From Undaria pinnatifida (lineage: Eukaryota > Sar > Phaeophyceae > Laminariales > Alariaceae), in assembly GCA_012845835.1 (NCBI GenBank), contig JABAKD010000025.1, forward strand, positions 10,981,264-11,045,263: DNA of 64,000 nt, given 5' to 3'. Below the pieces are notes generated by a model. The model saw only the letters and a program-made list of their open reading frames with translations, searched no databases and had not been told where the DNA came from. Position numbers and translations under genes: made by a program. Positions 22,614 through 33,456 of this stretch are shown one piece after another. How positions within the stretch are numbered: the first letter of the stretch is position 1; each line of letters starts with the position of its first letter.

Positions 22614-23270
22614 TTATTGCCCCCGCGAGTTTGCTGTTGGTAGGACGGTAGGCGGCTCTTCGATGACGGAGGTTGCTTTTACCCTGATGTGATGGTCGGT
22701 ATATTGTGCCATGTAGACGTATCCTCCGATCGGCTTGAGCATCACCGGTCCTAGCAGTTCAATATTCACCAGCTTTATACGTGCGCTGGCAGGGTGCGGC
22801 CCCGATGTCTTAAGATGTTTCTGTAGAGTGTTCTTGCTTATTTTACACGTATCACACACTGCGATATGTTTTACCCTGGTCATCACGTGCACATTGGGAT
22901 GAGCCAATCTCTTATGCCAGAGGTTAGCTGGAACGGATATAGTCAGAGAAGTAGCTTTAATAGCATTCGAAGCGTGAACATCGAGGACGGTTTCTGGTTT
23001 AAAGTTACTGCCGGAAATATCCCGAAAAGCTGCCTCAGGTGTTCGACTGATAGCATCAGTGGTGAGGTCGAGATAATCCATCGAAGAGCAGTGGCTGTCT
23101 TTGCGCAGGGGTACAGTACATGCACCCATTTCTAAATACGAATGCTTGTCGATGATCATATTGACCCCTCTCTTAGCTGCTGATCCCCCCGAAAATAGGT
23201 GAATGCCTAGCGCTGGTACGATCGTGACGGGAAGCTGCACAGAGTGCTTAGAGCCTTTATGGCCCAACAC
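22614..23270 (-). pseudogene. GAG-pre-integrase and integrase N-terminus of copia-3, truncated
   Basis: The frame contains 'VTIVPALGIHLFS' (end of protease), then the copia GAG-pre-integrase motif 'LWHKRLAHPNVHVM', then 'CDTCKISK', which completes the H-x-H-x-C-x2-C zinc site of the integrase N-terminus. The 'IELLGPVMLKPIGG' and 'YVYMAQYTDHHIR' segments correspond to the start of the catalytic core, where copia integrases have D-L-x-G-P-M; here the first catalytic Asp is Glu. The frame ends at 22,614 before the remaining catalytic residues. The element cannot integrate on its own. Confidence 0.8.
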
Positions 23271-23612
23271 TCAAACGACCAAAACCCTTTGACCAACGCC
23301 ATAAAGGCGGTGGTTTCCCGCTTCGTTGATTGTTACAGGAGGATCCAGCTGTACGTAATGGTTCATTTTGAGTTCGATGCTAAGTAGAAGCTTATTGTCG
23401 ATGAGGTGGAAACAAGCCGCGCCGCCCGCAGTCATGGAGAATTCGACGGGCTGCGCGGCGATGTTGGTCGAAGGTGCGGCGATGAAAGAATAACCTGTAC
23501 CAACTGGAGATGAGGATAGACAGGGAGGAGTCGCGAAGTACGTAGAAGTACCTGCTTTAATCGCAGCCGTAGTAGTGGACGGAGCATATGTCACTGGGAC
23601 GTAATATTCCAT
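23271..23612 (-). pseudogene. Protease of copia-3 with catalytic Asp replaced
   Basis: An 'EFSMTAGGAACFHLIDNK' segment aligns with the copia protease site (W-x-x-D-S-G-A-x-x-H). The catalytic Asp-Ser-Gly is Ala-Gly-Gly here (codons GCG GGC GGC), so the protease is predicted dead. Downstream, 'HRLYGVGQRVLVV' is a recognisable part of the fold. It lies between the knuckle and the GAG-pre-integrase relic, in the normal order. Confidence 0.7.
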
Positions 23613-23995
23613 TTGTGTTGTTGAAGTTGGAGTTGTGGAGGTGTTAGCTTGAGCGATGTGGTGTTATTGTGCCGGCCATTTTGTTGGCCGGGACGAGGGC
23701 GACGGGGTTTGTTGTCCTCCCGCTTTGGAGACTGACAGTCGCTATTCTTTAGGCGATCGGTATTATGCAGGCTACAGCATGAGTTTGTTGGAGGTGTTGG
23801 GGATTCTTTTTCCCCCGACATCGTTCCCTTGTGCTTAAAGCAGTTTTCGAATCGATGCCCTGGCTTTCGGCAGTGTGAATAAGTCACTACTACTGAGGGT
23901 GTTAACGTTACTACCATAGCAGACTCACGACCCGTCGCTTTTCGCGAAGGCCCGTTTCGCATAGCTCTATTTGGGTACATATTACGCATTGTCAT
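23613..23995 (-). pseudogene. Nucleocapsid of copia-3 with mutated zinc knuckle
   Basis: The frame has 'YSHCRKPGHRFENC', which matches the C-x2-C-x4-H-x4-C knuckle except that the first Cys is Tyr. A Ser/Thr/Pro- and basic-rich tail follows. This is the RNA-binding part of Gag. The changed residue would abolish normal zinc binding, in line with the other lesions in copia-3. Confidence 0.65.
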
Positions 23996-24198
23996 TTCAG
24001 CCCGGTCGAGTGTGAAGTCACCGTCTGCTTCAACGCCGCATTATATTTGTAGGTATGAATCCGGGAATCCTCCCAGTACTATGTTGAGTGTGCTGTCATC
24101 GTTGAATACCTCTCCCATGTATACCAGTTTATCCCTCAAATACTATACTTCATATACAAAAATGTCTGGGTCTTGCCTTTCCGCCATTACCATTTGAG

Positions 24199-24885
24199 TT
24201 ATTTGCTGTTGTAGTATACGTCGACGTTGTCGGGTGGAATTTTGGTTGGTTGTGACCATATCATCCCAAGCTGCCTTTCCATCCACAAGTTCACCTCGTT
24301 TGGCTTAGATTTTCGAAGGAAGCTGGCCGCAGCTTCCGATGTGTTCAGGAGCAACAAGTCGAACTGAATACGATTGTCGCGGTGCCAGTTCTCGAAGTCT
24401 TTCAAATTCGAGATGTTATCATTCGTGGCCCATGAAACTGATTTTGCGGTTAGGAGTGTAGAGAAACCCGAAGATAATGGCAGCAGGTGCGCCGTGTCCA
24501 CGGGAGTAATCCCTGCGTCCGGCTGTACATTTTGTGCTGTTTCAGGTGAGGGTGTTTTCCCGGACTGAGTGTCCGTTTCGTCAGCGGCCTGGCTGCGAGT
24601 TACAGCTCGTGAAGGCCTAACTCGTTTAGAATATGGACAAGGACTAATTAATTTAGGCTTGGGACAAGGACTCCATTCCAGAATATCAGAGATGTCGGCA
24701 TGACGCATACATATCACGGACTGAGCCGTGCGTTTCCACACGTCGAACTTGAGCCCATTATATTTGCCGTCGAGAGCTTTAACGAGCTTGTCTAACGCAA
24801 CTGCTTTCACGGACTCTCCTATGTTGATGCTGATGCTGATGCTGATGCTGATGCCGTAGTCGGCGTATTGCAGGTTTTCCCTCAA
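24199..24885 (-). pseudogene. Capsid part of Gag of copia-3
   Basis: A 228-residue frame directly inside the 5' LTR encodes an opening with the short Ile/Ser repeat (from the 6-bp microsatellite at 24,823-24,852), then 'LDGKYNGLKFDVWKRTAQSV' of the copia Gag F-D-x-W type, a disordered Ser/Thr/Pro-rich centre, and 'LKDFENWHRDNRIQFDLLLL'. It is the longest intact frame of the element but lacks a contiguous nucleocapsid. Its start is uncertain. Confidence 0.6.
24823..24852 (+). repeat. Hexanucleotide microsatellite (GATGCT)n
   Basis: About five copies of a 6-bp unit lie in the copia-3 Gag frame, where they encode alternating Ile and Ser. A small slippage array. Confidence 0.9.
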
Positions 24886-24956
24886 ACGTTCCGGTAAGAC
24901 ACGACAACTGCAATGAGATGTCGTTCGGTGCCGATAGATGTCGAAAGCTCATGACC

Positions 24957-25379
24957 TGTAAATAGCATTTGAATACAATGGTTGTGTGGAGGCTTTGCCT
25001 CCTATGCGAAGAGATGCAGAGGTGGCGCCGAAGTGTCTGTTAAGATCGCTTGAGGTAAGAAAGAAAAGGAATAGTTTGGAAAGGGCGCTAGAGGTTAAAG
25101 AGAGAGGAAGAGGAAAGAAAGGAGAGAAGAGAGAGTGATCATGGTGGGTTGCATCACCACTTGATCATGACACGGAACAATGCCCGTAGTCCGGTAGAAT
25201 ACCGGGACAACGGGAACACCTTCACATACTCAAATCGACGTTTACATCAAAGTTCCACCGAAGATTCAACGCAAGATTCAAAGCAAGTTTTACAACTGCT
25301 TATCTTATTCGTGCGAATAGACCTCTCGAATAGACCGCGCATTAACTCAGGTTTGAATCCACGGTTCATACTCTCAACA
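24957..25379 (-). repeat. 5' LTR (right copy) of copia-3
   Basis: Partner of 22,021-22,440. Minus-strand Gag reads leftward from it. Confidence 0.85.
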
Positions 25380-25572
25380 TTCCGTTGTATTCTGGGTTGC
25401 CTTCAATCAATACTTTCTATTCAGGGCTCTGTTTAAAAGCAGGCCAATAGATTAATTCCTACCAGAGGCGTCGTAGCCTCACTTGCTGTCGTTATTTTTG
25501 AATAGCAGAATCTTCGACCCACTTCCCAATTTTTTGATGTCTTAGTTGGCCATCGCTATATTGTCGTGTGAT

Positions 25573-25603
25573 CTGCATCTGCGACTATTTAGGGTGGGCT
25601 AGT
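25573..25603 (+). promoter_or_regulatory. Polypurine-tract region of gypsy-1
   Basis: 'CTGCAT', 'TGCGACT' and 'AGGGTGGGCTAG' lie just before the 3' LTR. The same strings in the same order lie at 43,147-43,176, just before the 3' LTR of gypsy-2. In LTR elements this site primes second-strand synthesis. The match is the main evidence that 25,604 starts the gypsy-1 3' LTR. Confidence 0.6.
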
Positions 25604-26338
25604 TGTATGGTGTTCCGCTTCGTATGCGACATTTTTATGAGGAATAGACCAACCGTCCAAGCCTTGTTGGTTAAATAAGGTCTCCTTTATGCTATTTTAT
25701 CGTGTGATTCGGAATCGACTGTGACATTGGGAATCGGTAGTGCGATTAGGAACTGTATGCGATCCTGGAATAAGCACGTATACGTACAAACACGACAGTA
25801 TAATGAGTCACGGAATCTGCACATGTAGGAAACACAACAATGGCAGCACTCTGTCTCAGGCCACGTCCTGCGCCGATTGGGTTAGATTATATAGCTGCAC
25901 GCTCGCATTTGTGGTGATTTGGTCGTTGAGGGCTTGTAGGTCTTGGATGTGATTGGCTATGTACTTGTTCGGTCCTCACCCGTGGTTCAAAGCAAACAAC
26001 ACGTCACACGCGCGGCTTGTGGCAGTGGCCGACGTAGGCCCTTAGCAGCTTGCGCTCCGGAGTCACGTTTGGGATGACGCTTTTTAAGTCTTGCCAGTAC
26101 GAGAGCCGGTACTTGGAGTTTGGCCAAAGCCAAGCTACCACTCCCACCCGCCCCCTGCTCTCCTCCCTCAAGTCCCTCTTGCATCCTGACCAATCAGCAA
26201 GCCTTGCTCGATAACAATGAGATAATCTACCATCTACTCGGGTCTACGGCTGTCAGCTGTGGACTAGTCTAGCGATAGACACACCTATTCCTCTTTCTAT
26301 ATATATACTGGGACCGCCCAAGGCAACACCTTAATGCA
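25604..26338 (+). repeat. 3' LTR of gypsy-1
   Basis: It aligns with 13,287-13,998, including the 'ATAGACCAACCGTCCA', 'CACGGAATCTGC' and 'GATAGACACACCT' blocks. The right end is placed at 'CCTTAATGCA', where homology to the 5' copy stops. Confidence 0.7.
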
Positions 26339-26808
26339 TTTGACTTTGCCGCGGCGGCAGGTTGTCTTGTGACTTGTTCGTGTGAGCAAGCACCTGCCTT
26401 TCGTGTTGGTTCATGTGTTGGTTTATGCTATGTTTGATTGCCTGATCATATCAGTGCGGTTTTTTTTTTCGTGTCAACTCTGTTGGTACAGGTCGCAAGG
26501 CACCGTGTCTCGTTCAGCGGACACGTCGATTCCAAATGTTTGCGCTTGGATTGATGATCAGATTGATGGTGGTCTACTGCTGTAGGTATAATATAGAGTT
26601 GGGGGGATATTGGATTTGAATTATTGACGCTGATATTTATTAGGGTTTTGGATTTGTGACTGGTCCATGTCCGGGGGATGTCAAATATGTGCTAATAAGA
26701 ATAAGGGGACTATGTTATATTTTCGGGATAAATGCATCAGATGTAGAGGCACTGCTATCAAGGCAGGCTGCAAGCAGGGGTAGACGACATAAATAACATA
26801 TACTCCGT

Positions 26809-26923
26809 ATATCCTTTTTTGCCTTTTTTACGACTGTTTCCGAGGGCCCATCGACGGCTCCCACCTTGACATGATCCACCCCATGATGGCCTAGGCAACT
26901 TCGCGTACAAGGTACTCCAATAT
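26809..26923 (+). repeat. Direct repeat of 115 bp, copy 1
   Basis: It matches 28,985-29,099 with about seven differences, from 'TATCCTTTTTTGCC' (variant 'ACATCC') through 'CGAGGGCCCATCGACGGCTC' to 'GTACAAGGTACTCCAATAT'. The low divergence compared with its surroundings suggests recent duplication or a member of an active dispersed family. Confidence 0.85.
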
Positions 26924-28984
26924 CCTATTTCAATGTCAAAACAATACTGCCTCTGCTCCCAAAACATGAATATTGATATTCAACGGCGTAGCTAGCGGAA
27001 TGGAACCGCAGTAGTCGTGACGGAAGTCGCTAATAAGAACATGGGCGATCAAGACTGCAGTGGGATTAATCCGTGTACAACCAGAAAGAAAAACTCTCGA
27101 TTGTGGTTCAATAAATCAAGCCTAAGATTACCACGAAACCACCTATATTATACCTTAAATTATCATACTCCCAAGCGTTCGATCGAGCAAATTCAATACT
27201 GAAATCAAGATAAAAATACCAGGTAGGTATCAAATTTCGTCTTCCACTACTCGAAAACAACCAATACTGTTCCCCCAAATTAATGTGCTTTCAAACCTTC
27301 GATCAAGCAAAATTTTGATGGCAATAGACTATAGATTCTCCCGTTTTCAACATGCCCCAGGCAAAATTTAAAATAGTATAACAATACGTAGCAACGCAGA
27401 CCCGAGTTTGGTTCTCGGACATTGACACGAGCAAATAGTCAATTCTACGTTCCTTCTGGTCGTGACAACTGTCACGATAATGCCCACGCCATCCTACACT
27501 CCTGCAAACTCAAAAATACCATCCTCAACTTCAAACAACCATGTAAGAGCATCGCCTTCAACTACTATTTCATCACCAAAAATATGAGCTAAGATATAAC
27601 TTCCCCACTCCGGAGTCGAACCCCGCCACTCCGGAGTCAAGCCACATTTTGTCCAACCAGTTCCGCTCTGGCACATCACGCGTTGGTATTACAGGACCCT
27701 TTGATTAGGACATGTGCTCTTTCAACTAACCATGGAAGCCAGCATTCATCATACCTACCTACTCTCCCTGTTCAAATACATCAAGCATCCTGCCAGCTCG
27801 ACCTCCAATTCATATCACCAGAAGTTCATCGCAAGACTACATTGGTGGTGACGTCTCCGCGAGCTGAATATAATATGTCACGTGGAAGATCGATATCTCT
27901 TTCCGCCCCACCAGCTCAAAGATAAAAATATCAAATTTCCTTGTCAAACGCTCCCAAAAACAACAAACATTTTGCTCTTGCACTACCGCTGTGCGTTCGT
28001 TTGTACATACGTGAATCATGAACCTTGTGTCCGTAGATTACAAAACTACACGGCTCATCGGGCAGGCTGCAAGTACTAGATCTTATACCCCCCCTGCTTG
28101 CAGTCACCAGAGATCGTTCCACTGGCAAGCCGACACTGAGAATGAGTTTTCCAATCACATTGGAACCGTACTCGGGGAGGTGAACGCGCTGCACCGGCGC
28201 TGACTCAAGACACTTTTTTCCTGGGATGCTTCAGGAGCGATTTCTCTTCGTCATTGACCCCCACCCTACACGACGGTGACGGAACCCGCACGTACACCAG
28301 CAGCAACAGAGAGCTAGACCATCGAGACGGAGTCTTAGACAACCAGATACAGGAAGAGGCGGAGCAGTCAGGGATGGATAGCGATGAGCCCGAAGAGCCA
28401 CGGTCCTTCACCTGCTAGCCAGGCCCCCTTTTTGTACGTGCTTGTATTGAGCGAGCGATTTCGAGGCTGACTTTTGATCTGCAGTTACGAGCAATTCTTC
28501 GCGACGATAATTGAGAAAGGGGGGATGGCAGTGGGAGGACAGCCAGCAAGCTAATGGGAATGAGCGTGGAGCAGCAACATGCATGTGCGCAGCAGGGGTT
28601 TGGGGAAGGCCAGGGGAGGAAGCGAGCAGGACAGAACAAGGGAGGAGGGGACCGCCCCTTCCGCACCAGCACGAGCCTCGGCTCACAAAAGGCGCGTATT
28701 CGTTTCCCTTGATTCTTGTATTGTTCCATACTTTTCTCTGGAGTTGATTGATGTGTTGTTTTTGTGTGTGTATCAGGTGGTACTTGCGGTTCAGTAGAGT
28801 CGTTAGTTCCGGAAGAGTTCAAGTCGAATTTTCGTTTTTCAAGCCACATATGGTATATCTGGGTTGATTCCGATGGGGTACGATTTTTATATCAGTCTTG
28901 TTTTGGACCAGTTTTTGCCCCTGATTTGTGGGCGGCGTCTGGTCGATCTTGACTCATTACATGCGGAGACGGCATTAATAATAT

Positions 28985-29099
28985 ACATCCTTTTTTGCCT
29001 TTTTTACGACCGCTCCCGAGGGCCCATCGACGGCTCCCACCTTGACATGATCCACCACATGATGACCTAGGCAACCTCGCGTACAAGGTACTCCAATAT
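28985..29099 (+). repeat. Direct repeat of 115 bp, copy 2
   Basis: Partner of 26,809-26,923. Neither copy has recognisable LTR or TIR ends. Confidence 0.85.
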
Positions 29100-29901
29100 T
29101 TCGTTCCCAGCTCGGCTTTCCTTATTCGGTCAGCTTGTAAATATGACATTTTTGCCTGGTCTCTTTGTTGTTGAAATCGTTGCGTGCAAACTGCTGTTTT
29201 TCAAAATCTGTCTGCATTACAGGCTGGTTCTCAAGTGAAACCCCGCCCCCCCAAATTCTCTCCCCCACGATTGCTCGCAATATTTAGTCGAATAGTGAAT
29301 ACCTCGTATTTGGTATCATAGTCACCCCCACGACCAGTGAAAGAGGGTAAGATATGGCTAATTGTTTTGTTCGGCCTGGAGCTGTCTCTATTAATAGGAG
29401 CAAAACTCGTATCGACCAATGACAGGCCTTCAATTTTTTCAACAATTTTCCGGCCTTTTCCCAGCGGCCGCGAAAAAAACAGTTGCGCCGCATTTTGCAC
29501 AATCCGTTTGGACGTACTCCAAGGCATGGTTGTAGAAATTTTCGCGCTAAACATCGAAGATGTGACCTGATTGTGTTCAACATTTAGCAGAATTTACCAA
29601 AAACCCGGATCCTACACTATAAATACCAAGTAATTTGAAGGAAATAACGTATCTTACTCGTTTTTACGCACAAACGTCCAAATATCCACGCCTTTTACTG
29701 AGACATAGACCGTCAACCCTTGCACATGCGTTGTACATTCCCATGCCGAGGTCTGACCCGTGTTTTTTTTTTTTTTTCTTCTCGGTGAGATAATAATTGG
29801 GCGAAGGTGGTCCACATTTTCCGAAAAATCTTCACTACTATTGAGGAAAAATCAGGCAACACAAAAAGCGTCGGGTGAGGTCTTCGCAGGAGGAGCACAT
29901 A

Positions 29902-30070
29902 CAGTACTTGGCCCTGTTTAGTGCCGGTACGTGCACGGAGCGTTTACCGGCACTGAACCGTACACCCGGCACCATTGCGAATAGTGCCAAAACACACTAT
30001 TTAGGGCTGGCCAAACTCTCATTAGTGCCGATACTGGCACTAATGAGGTCGTGTTCGATTTATGGTGTAG
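29902..30070 (+). repeat. Left terminal and subterminal inverted repeat of the pogo-like transposon
   Basis: The terminal 30 bp pair with the right end. Further GTGCCGGT, CGGCACTGA and TAGTGCC copies, in both orientations, follow to about 30,045. Such subterminal arrays are common transposase-binding sites. Confidence 0.8.
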
Positions 30071-30359
30071 CGCCCACGCTTGCGGGGTCAACAAAGAACG
30101 AAATGGATTGATACTACTACTGCTGCTGTTGAGTGAAGTTCCAACGTGGGTGTGGGCAGACTTTCTTTCCTGCGACCCGTGTGGTTCCAACCTGTGGAGC
30201 CCACAAGAGTTTGTTGTAAAATAAGATACAGCAGTAGTTGCATTTCGAGCTAAAGCCTCACCAGGACTAGTGGACGGCAAAAGTAAGACACGCGACATGC
30301 ACCAGAGAAAGCTGTGACGGCACAAACTGCCTGCAAAGCACGCGTTCGTGCAAAACGCT

Positions 30360-30660
30360 AAACCCCACTCCTCGTTGCCCACTTCGATGTTGTTGCAGAA
30401 TGAAAATGAAGAAAACAAAAACTCCAAAAAGCGCACCAAAGACAACAATAACACACACTACAACTACAGCTGTAACCCCCGCCCTCAATACGTCGGGACA
30501 AATCCTCTCCTGATTGCCTGGCGCACTCGCTTTGATGTTGCAAAAGAAAAAAAAGACAAGCACGACGAGAAGCGCACCGCAAAAAATCAAACAACCATTA
30601 CTACCACAGCTGTACCCCCCGCCCTTACTCCGTAGCAACAAACTCTCTCATGTCTGCCTG
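30360..30660 (-). repeat. Diverged tandem duplication of about 140 bp
   Basis: 'ACAGCTGTA' followed by a C-run occurs at about 30,467 and again about 140 bp on at 30,607. Flanking AAACAA-, GCGCACC- and 'GTTGCA' containing blocks keep the same order. It lies in the 3' untranslated part of the transposon and has no clear coding role. Confidence 0.65.
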
Positions 30661-33290
30661 GCGCAACCGCTTAGCGGAATGCGCTGCAATCATCGCCGTC
30701 TTCGCTTTCGCTAAGTAGAGCGCCGCGTTTCCGTTGCCACTCTCCTCTGCTGCCGCTTCCAGGACGCCGAAATGAGACGACAGTTCACCATAAGCAGGTG
30801 GGGAACGGCGCGTGAGCCCCGTGTTCTCATCGCCACTCTCCTCCTGTTCGTCCTCCTCCTCGCGGCCGGTAGACACGCGAGTCCCAGCCACCTGTGCTCC
30901 TGTCTGAGAGCCTCAACCACTTCATCGTCGTCCTCGATGGTAACTTACCCCTGAATCGCGTTCACCGCTTCCCCCATTATCGGCTTTCCGGGTTCGATAC
31001 GGAGTTCTGCCATGAGTTCAGCGATGCCCTTGTCCTCGATTGGAGATCCCTGCTGCTGCGCCTCGTGCGCGCTCGTGCTCAACGTGTCGAGAGCATCCGT
31101 GAGAGCCTTAAAGGCAGGCTCGGTGATCTGGAACCGGGTCTTTCCGTGTTGCTTAGTGAGCTCAGCCGCCATCTCCTCCGGAAGAGTCTCGGTTTTGACA
31201 AAGCACCTGGTCACAGGTAGCGCAGAAAATGTCATGCATACGTGTTCCGGTGGACAACCGGATGTTAGACGAACCCGGTGACGATTAATGACTCATGGGT
31301 ATGCGAGCGAGGACCCCTTTTTAGCGAAGAAACAACGGAGACGCTCGGGTGTTGGAATACTCAGTCAAAAACAATACAATCTATCCGTACAACCTTACCC
31401 ACGTTACGTACCACCAAAGCTATGTGCACCAAGGCGCGAGTTGGACATTTCACATTATTTACCGCGATAGCACATGTTCACTCTGGCGATGTCCTGGGCG
31501 GTGACGCTGGCCCATGCTTTTTGGAGAAGTTCAGCGGCATCCCGCGCGTGAGGTTGGAGACGTTGCGCCAGCCCCGTTGTCCCGGCCTTTATATTGCGAG
31601 CTTTTGCCTGGGCACGAAGGCTGTCAGCCACCAACATGGTTGATGTCTTCAAATCGAGTAGCTCCTTCCTGTAGCTGCACTTCGTCTTGGCGATAATCCC
31701 CATATTTATGGGCTGGTGTACGGAGGTGCACAGCGGGGGGTGGAACTTGATGGTAACTTACCCCCGATCATCCACTAGATCACCGTGAGAAGAACAGCTG
31801 TCCACCAGATGCAGCACAGGTTCGTGAGTGAAGCGCCGAACGAACGGGAGGATTAAATCACACCACCACTTGCGGAACGTCGAATGTCGCGGTGTCTGAC
31901 CACGCATTGGCCTGCGAGGAGTGCGTGAGAGGTGAAGCCGTGTCCTCGAAGCAGCGGGGTTCCTTTGCCTTCCCGATGATGGCCGAGTCAACCGTCGCAG
32001 TGCCGCAGACATTTGCGCATATGATGGAAGACAGTCGATCCTTGAAGAACATGCCCTTGGAGCCTCGCGCCGTCTTCCGATCCTCCGAGGTGGACAGGTA
32101 CGTGCGTCTGGGCATGAGCTTCCACTGGAGACCTGTCTCGTCGACGTGAAGATGAGCCTAGCCGGGTACTTTGCGCAAAGGGCCCTGAGTTCCTCCATGG
32201 CCTCCTTGATGGCCTCCTTGTCGACGCTACCAGCCTCGCCATGAAGTCGCGCGCTCTAGGTCTTGTTGCGCTTCACGAAGTTCTTGGCCCACCTTTTGCC
32301 GGTCTTGAAATCCTCGACCCTCGCCTTCACTTCCGAAGAAGAAGCTGCTGGATAAGCCAGCAGGGTTACCCTGGCGGAACAACCAAAGCTTCGAAAGACG
32401 TAGCGTGTGACGGGCATCTTGTTCTTCCGGGCTTTCTCTAGTAGATCAACAGCTATGGCGTCCACCTACTTACCGTCAAACGAGGAGTAAACAATATAGA
32501 GGGTACATAAGATCGCAATATCAGTTTCGAACATTAGCCTCGTCGCACAGCAGTTGAAAGGAAAAATTTCCGGGCATTTGGAAATCACAGAAGCGCGCCG
32601 CTGCATGTGTGTGTATGTATTGTAACTCGTTTCAAAGGAAAGGTGTGCGTGCAATGTAATGTATTTTTGGTTCACGGTTTATTCTGGCGCAGCAGCACAT
32701 GAAACGATACAAAATGAATGCTGCGAGAAAAGAAGATGAACAAAAAAATAGGACACAAAGGGAAAAACGAAAGAGAACAAGCTCAACAAGAAAGTCGAGA
32801 ATAAAAAAAGGGAAACGCAAAAGGTAAATGAAAAAGGGGACAACTTGAGAAAAAAAATGGAAATAAAAAAGGCTCATCAGAACAAAACGAACAAGACTCG
32901 AAAAAAAAAGCTCGGCAAAAAAAAAGCCCGGGAACCAACTTGCGGGAACAACAGACGTAGATTTTTTTTTTTTTTAACAGCAGTGTAGCGCACCTCCGGA
33001 AAGTCGCCTGTGCGCCTGTTTTTCTTGTTTCCTCCGCTTCCTGCGGCAGCCTCGGTCTCGTACTTTTCGCGGTTTTCCTTCACATCCCGGACCAACCGTT
33101 CCGAGCACCCGAAGCGGTCTGCAATCTGCTCATGAGTCACGTTGTCGTCCATCAGCTTCAGCATCTCAAGCTTGGCGCCGAAATCCGGCCGCGGACGAGC
33201 CCCCCCACGAGGGTGAGACTGCTTACTTCCCCCATTCGTGGCCTTCGGGCGTTTATATTGTGCCCTCCCAGCGCTGTTTGCTGCTGGCGC
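30625..33290 (-). pseudogene. Pogo-like transposase (CENP-B HTH and DDE_1 core), inactivated
   Basis: Exon 1 runs to 32,994 and holds an HTH: 'KLEMLKLMDDNVTHEQIADR' near 33,170-33,110, then 'FGCSERLVRDVK'. An intron of about 528 bp (GT at 32,993, AG at 32,466) keeps phase 0. Exon 2 starts at 32,465 with a CENP-B-type second HTH ending 'WAKNFVKR'. The DDE_1 core follows: 'HVDETGLQW' (first Asp), 'KGMFFKDRLS', 'IGKAKEPRCFED', 'LHLVDSCSSHGDLV' (second Asp), 'CTSVHQPINMGIIAK' (third site, Asp to Asn). Lesions are a TAG after 'KRNKT', frameshifts near 32,155 and 31,880, and a TAA at 31,758-31,760. The C-terminus continues at 31,235-30,945 and perhaps 30,891-30,625, possibly after another intron. 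Confidence 0.85.
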
Positions 33291-33376
33291 TTTGTGTTAA
33301 GATACGGCCTCGAAAGGCCTGTAGGTATCCGAATTTGAGATCATTTGGATGGGTTTCGTATGATAAGGTTGGCGGT

Positions 33377-33383
33377 TTATATT
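33377..33383 (+). promoter_or_regulatory. TATA-like box in gypsy-2 5' LTR
   Basis: TTATATT lies 80 bp upstream of the AATAAA in the same LTR. This is the expected order for U3 promoter then R poly(A) signal. No transcript evidence is available here. Confidence 0.4.
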
Positions 33384-33456
33384 CGGGGAAGTTAGGAATT
33401 AGATCGGAGGCACGCGCCTCCGATCTCAGAAGCTATCCCGGGCTCTGGTGGAAACG

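Larger units (their letters stand above)
22021..25379 (-). mobile_element. copia-3: decayed, truncated copia element inserted in gypsy-1
   Basis: LTRs of about 420 bp (22,021-22,440 and 24,957-25,379) are highly similar and flank a minus-strand polyprotein relic. The order is Gag, nucleocapsid, protease, GAG-pre-integrase and the integrase N-terminus. The coding region stops at 22,614 and meets the 3' LTR soon after, so most of the integrase and all of RT and RNase H are deleted. The element separates the body of gypsy-1 from its 3' LTR, so it is the younger insertion. In element orientation the LTRs start TGTTGAGAG and end TACA. Confidence 0.85.
13287..26338 (+). mobile_element. gypsy-1: old Ty3/gypsy-type element with NADAR domain, RT and integrase lost
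   Basis: Long terminal repeats of about 710-735 bp (13,287-13,998 and 25,604-26,338) bound this element. Three signs tie it to gypsy-2: a primer-binding site starting TGGCG at 14,001, a NADAR domain followed by a retropepsin, and a polypurine segment 'AGGGTGGGCTAG' just before the 3' LTR that matches the one before the gypsy-2 3' LTR. Pieces homologous to the gypsy-2 Pol linker (20,700-20,965) and C-terminus (21,228-21,470) follow, but RT, RNase H and integrase are absent. A tandem-repeat block occupies that place. copia-3 was inserted later, before the 3' LTR. Confidence 0.7.
26339..29899. other. Stretch without recognised gene
   Basis: Apart from the 115-bp direct repeat pair listed separately, I see only short overlapping frames and no motif that I can name. 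Two near-identical 'CACTCCGGAGTC' strings lie at about 27,606-27,638. Confidence 0.4.
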
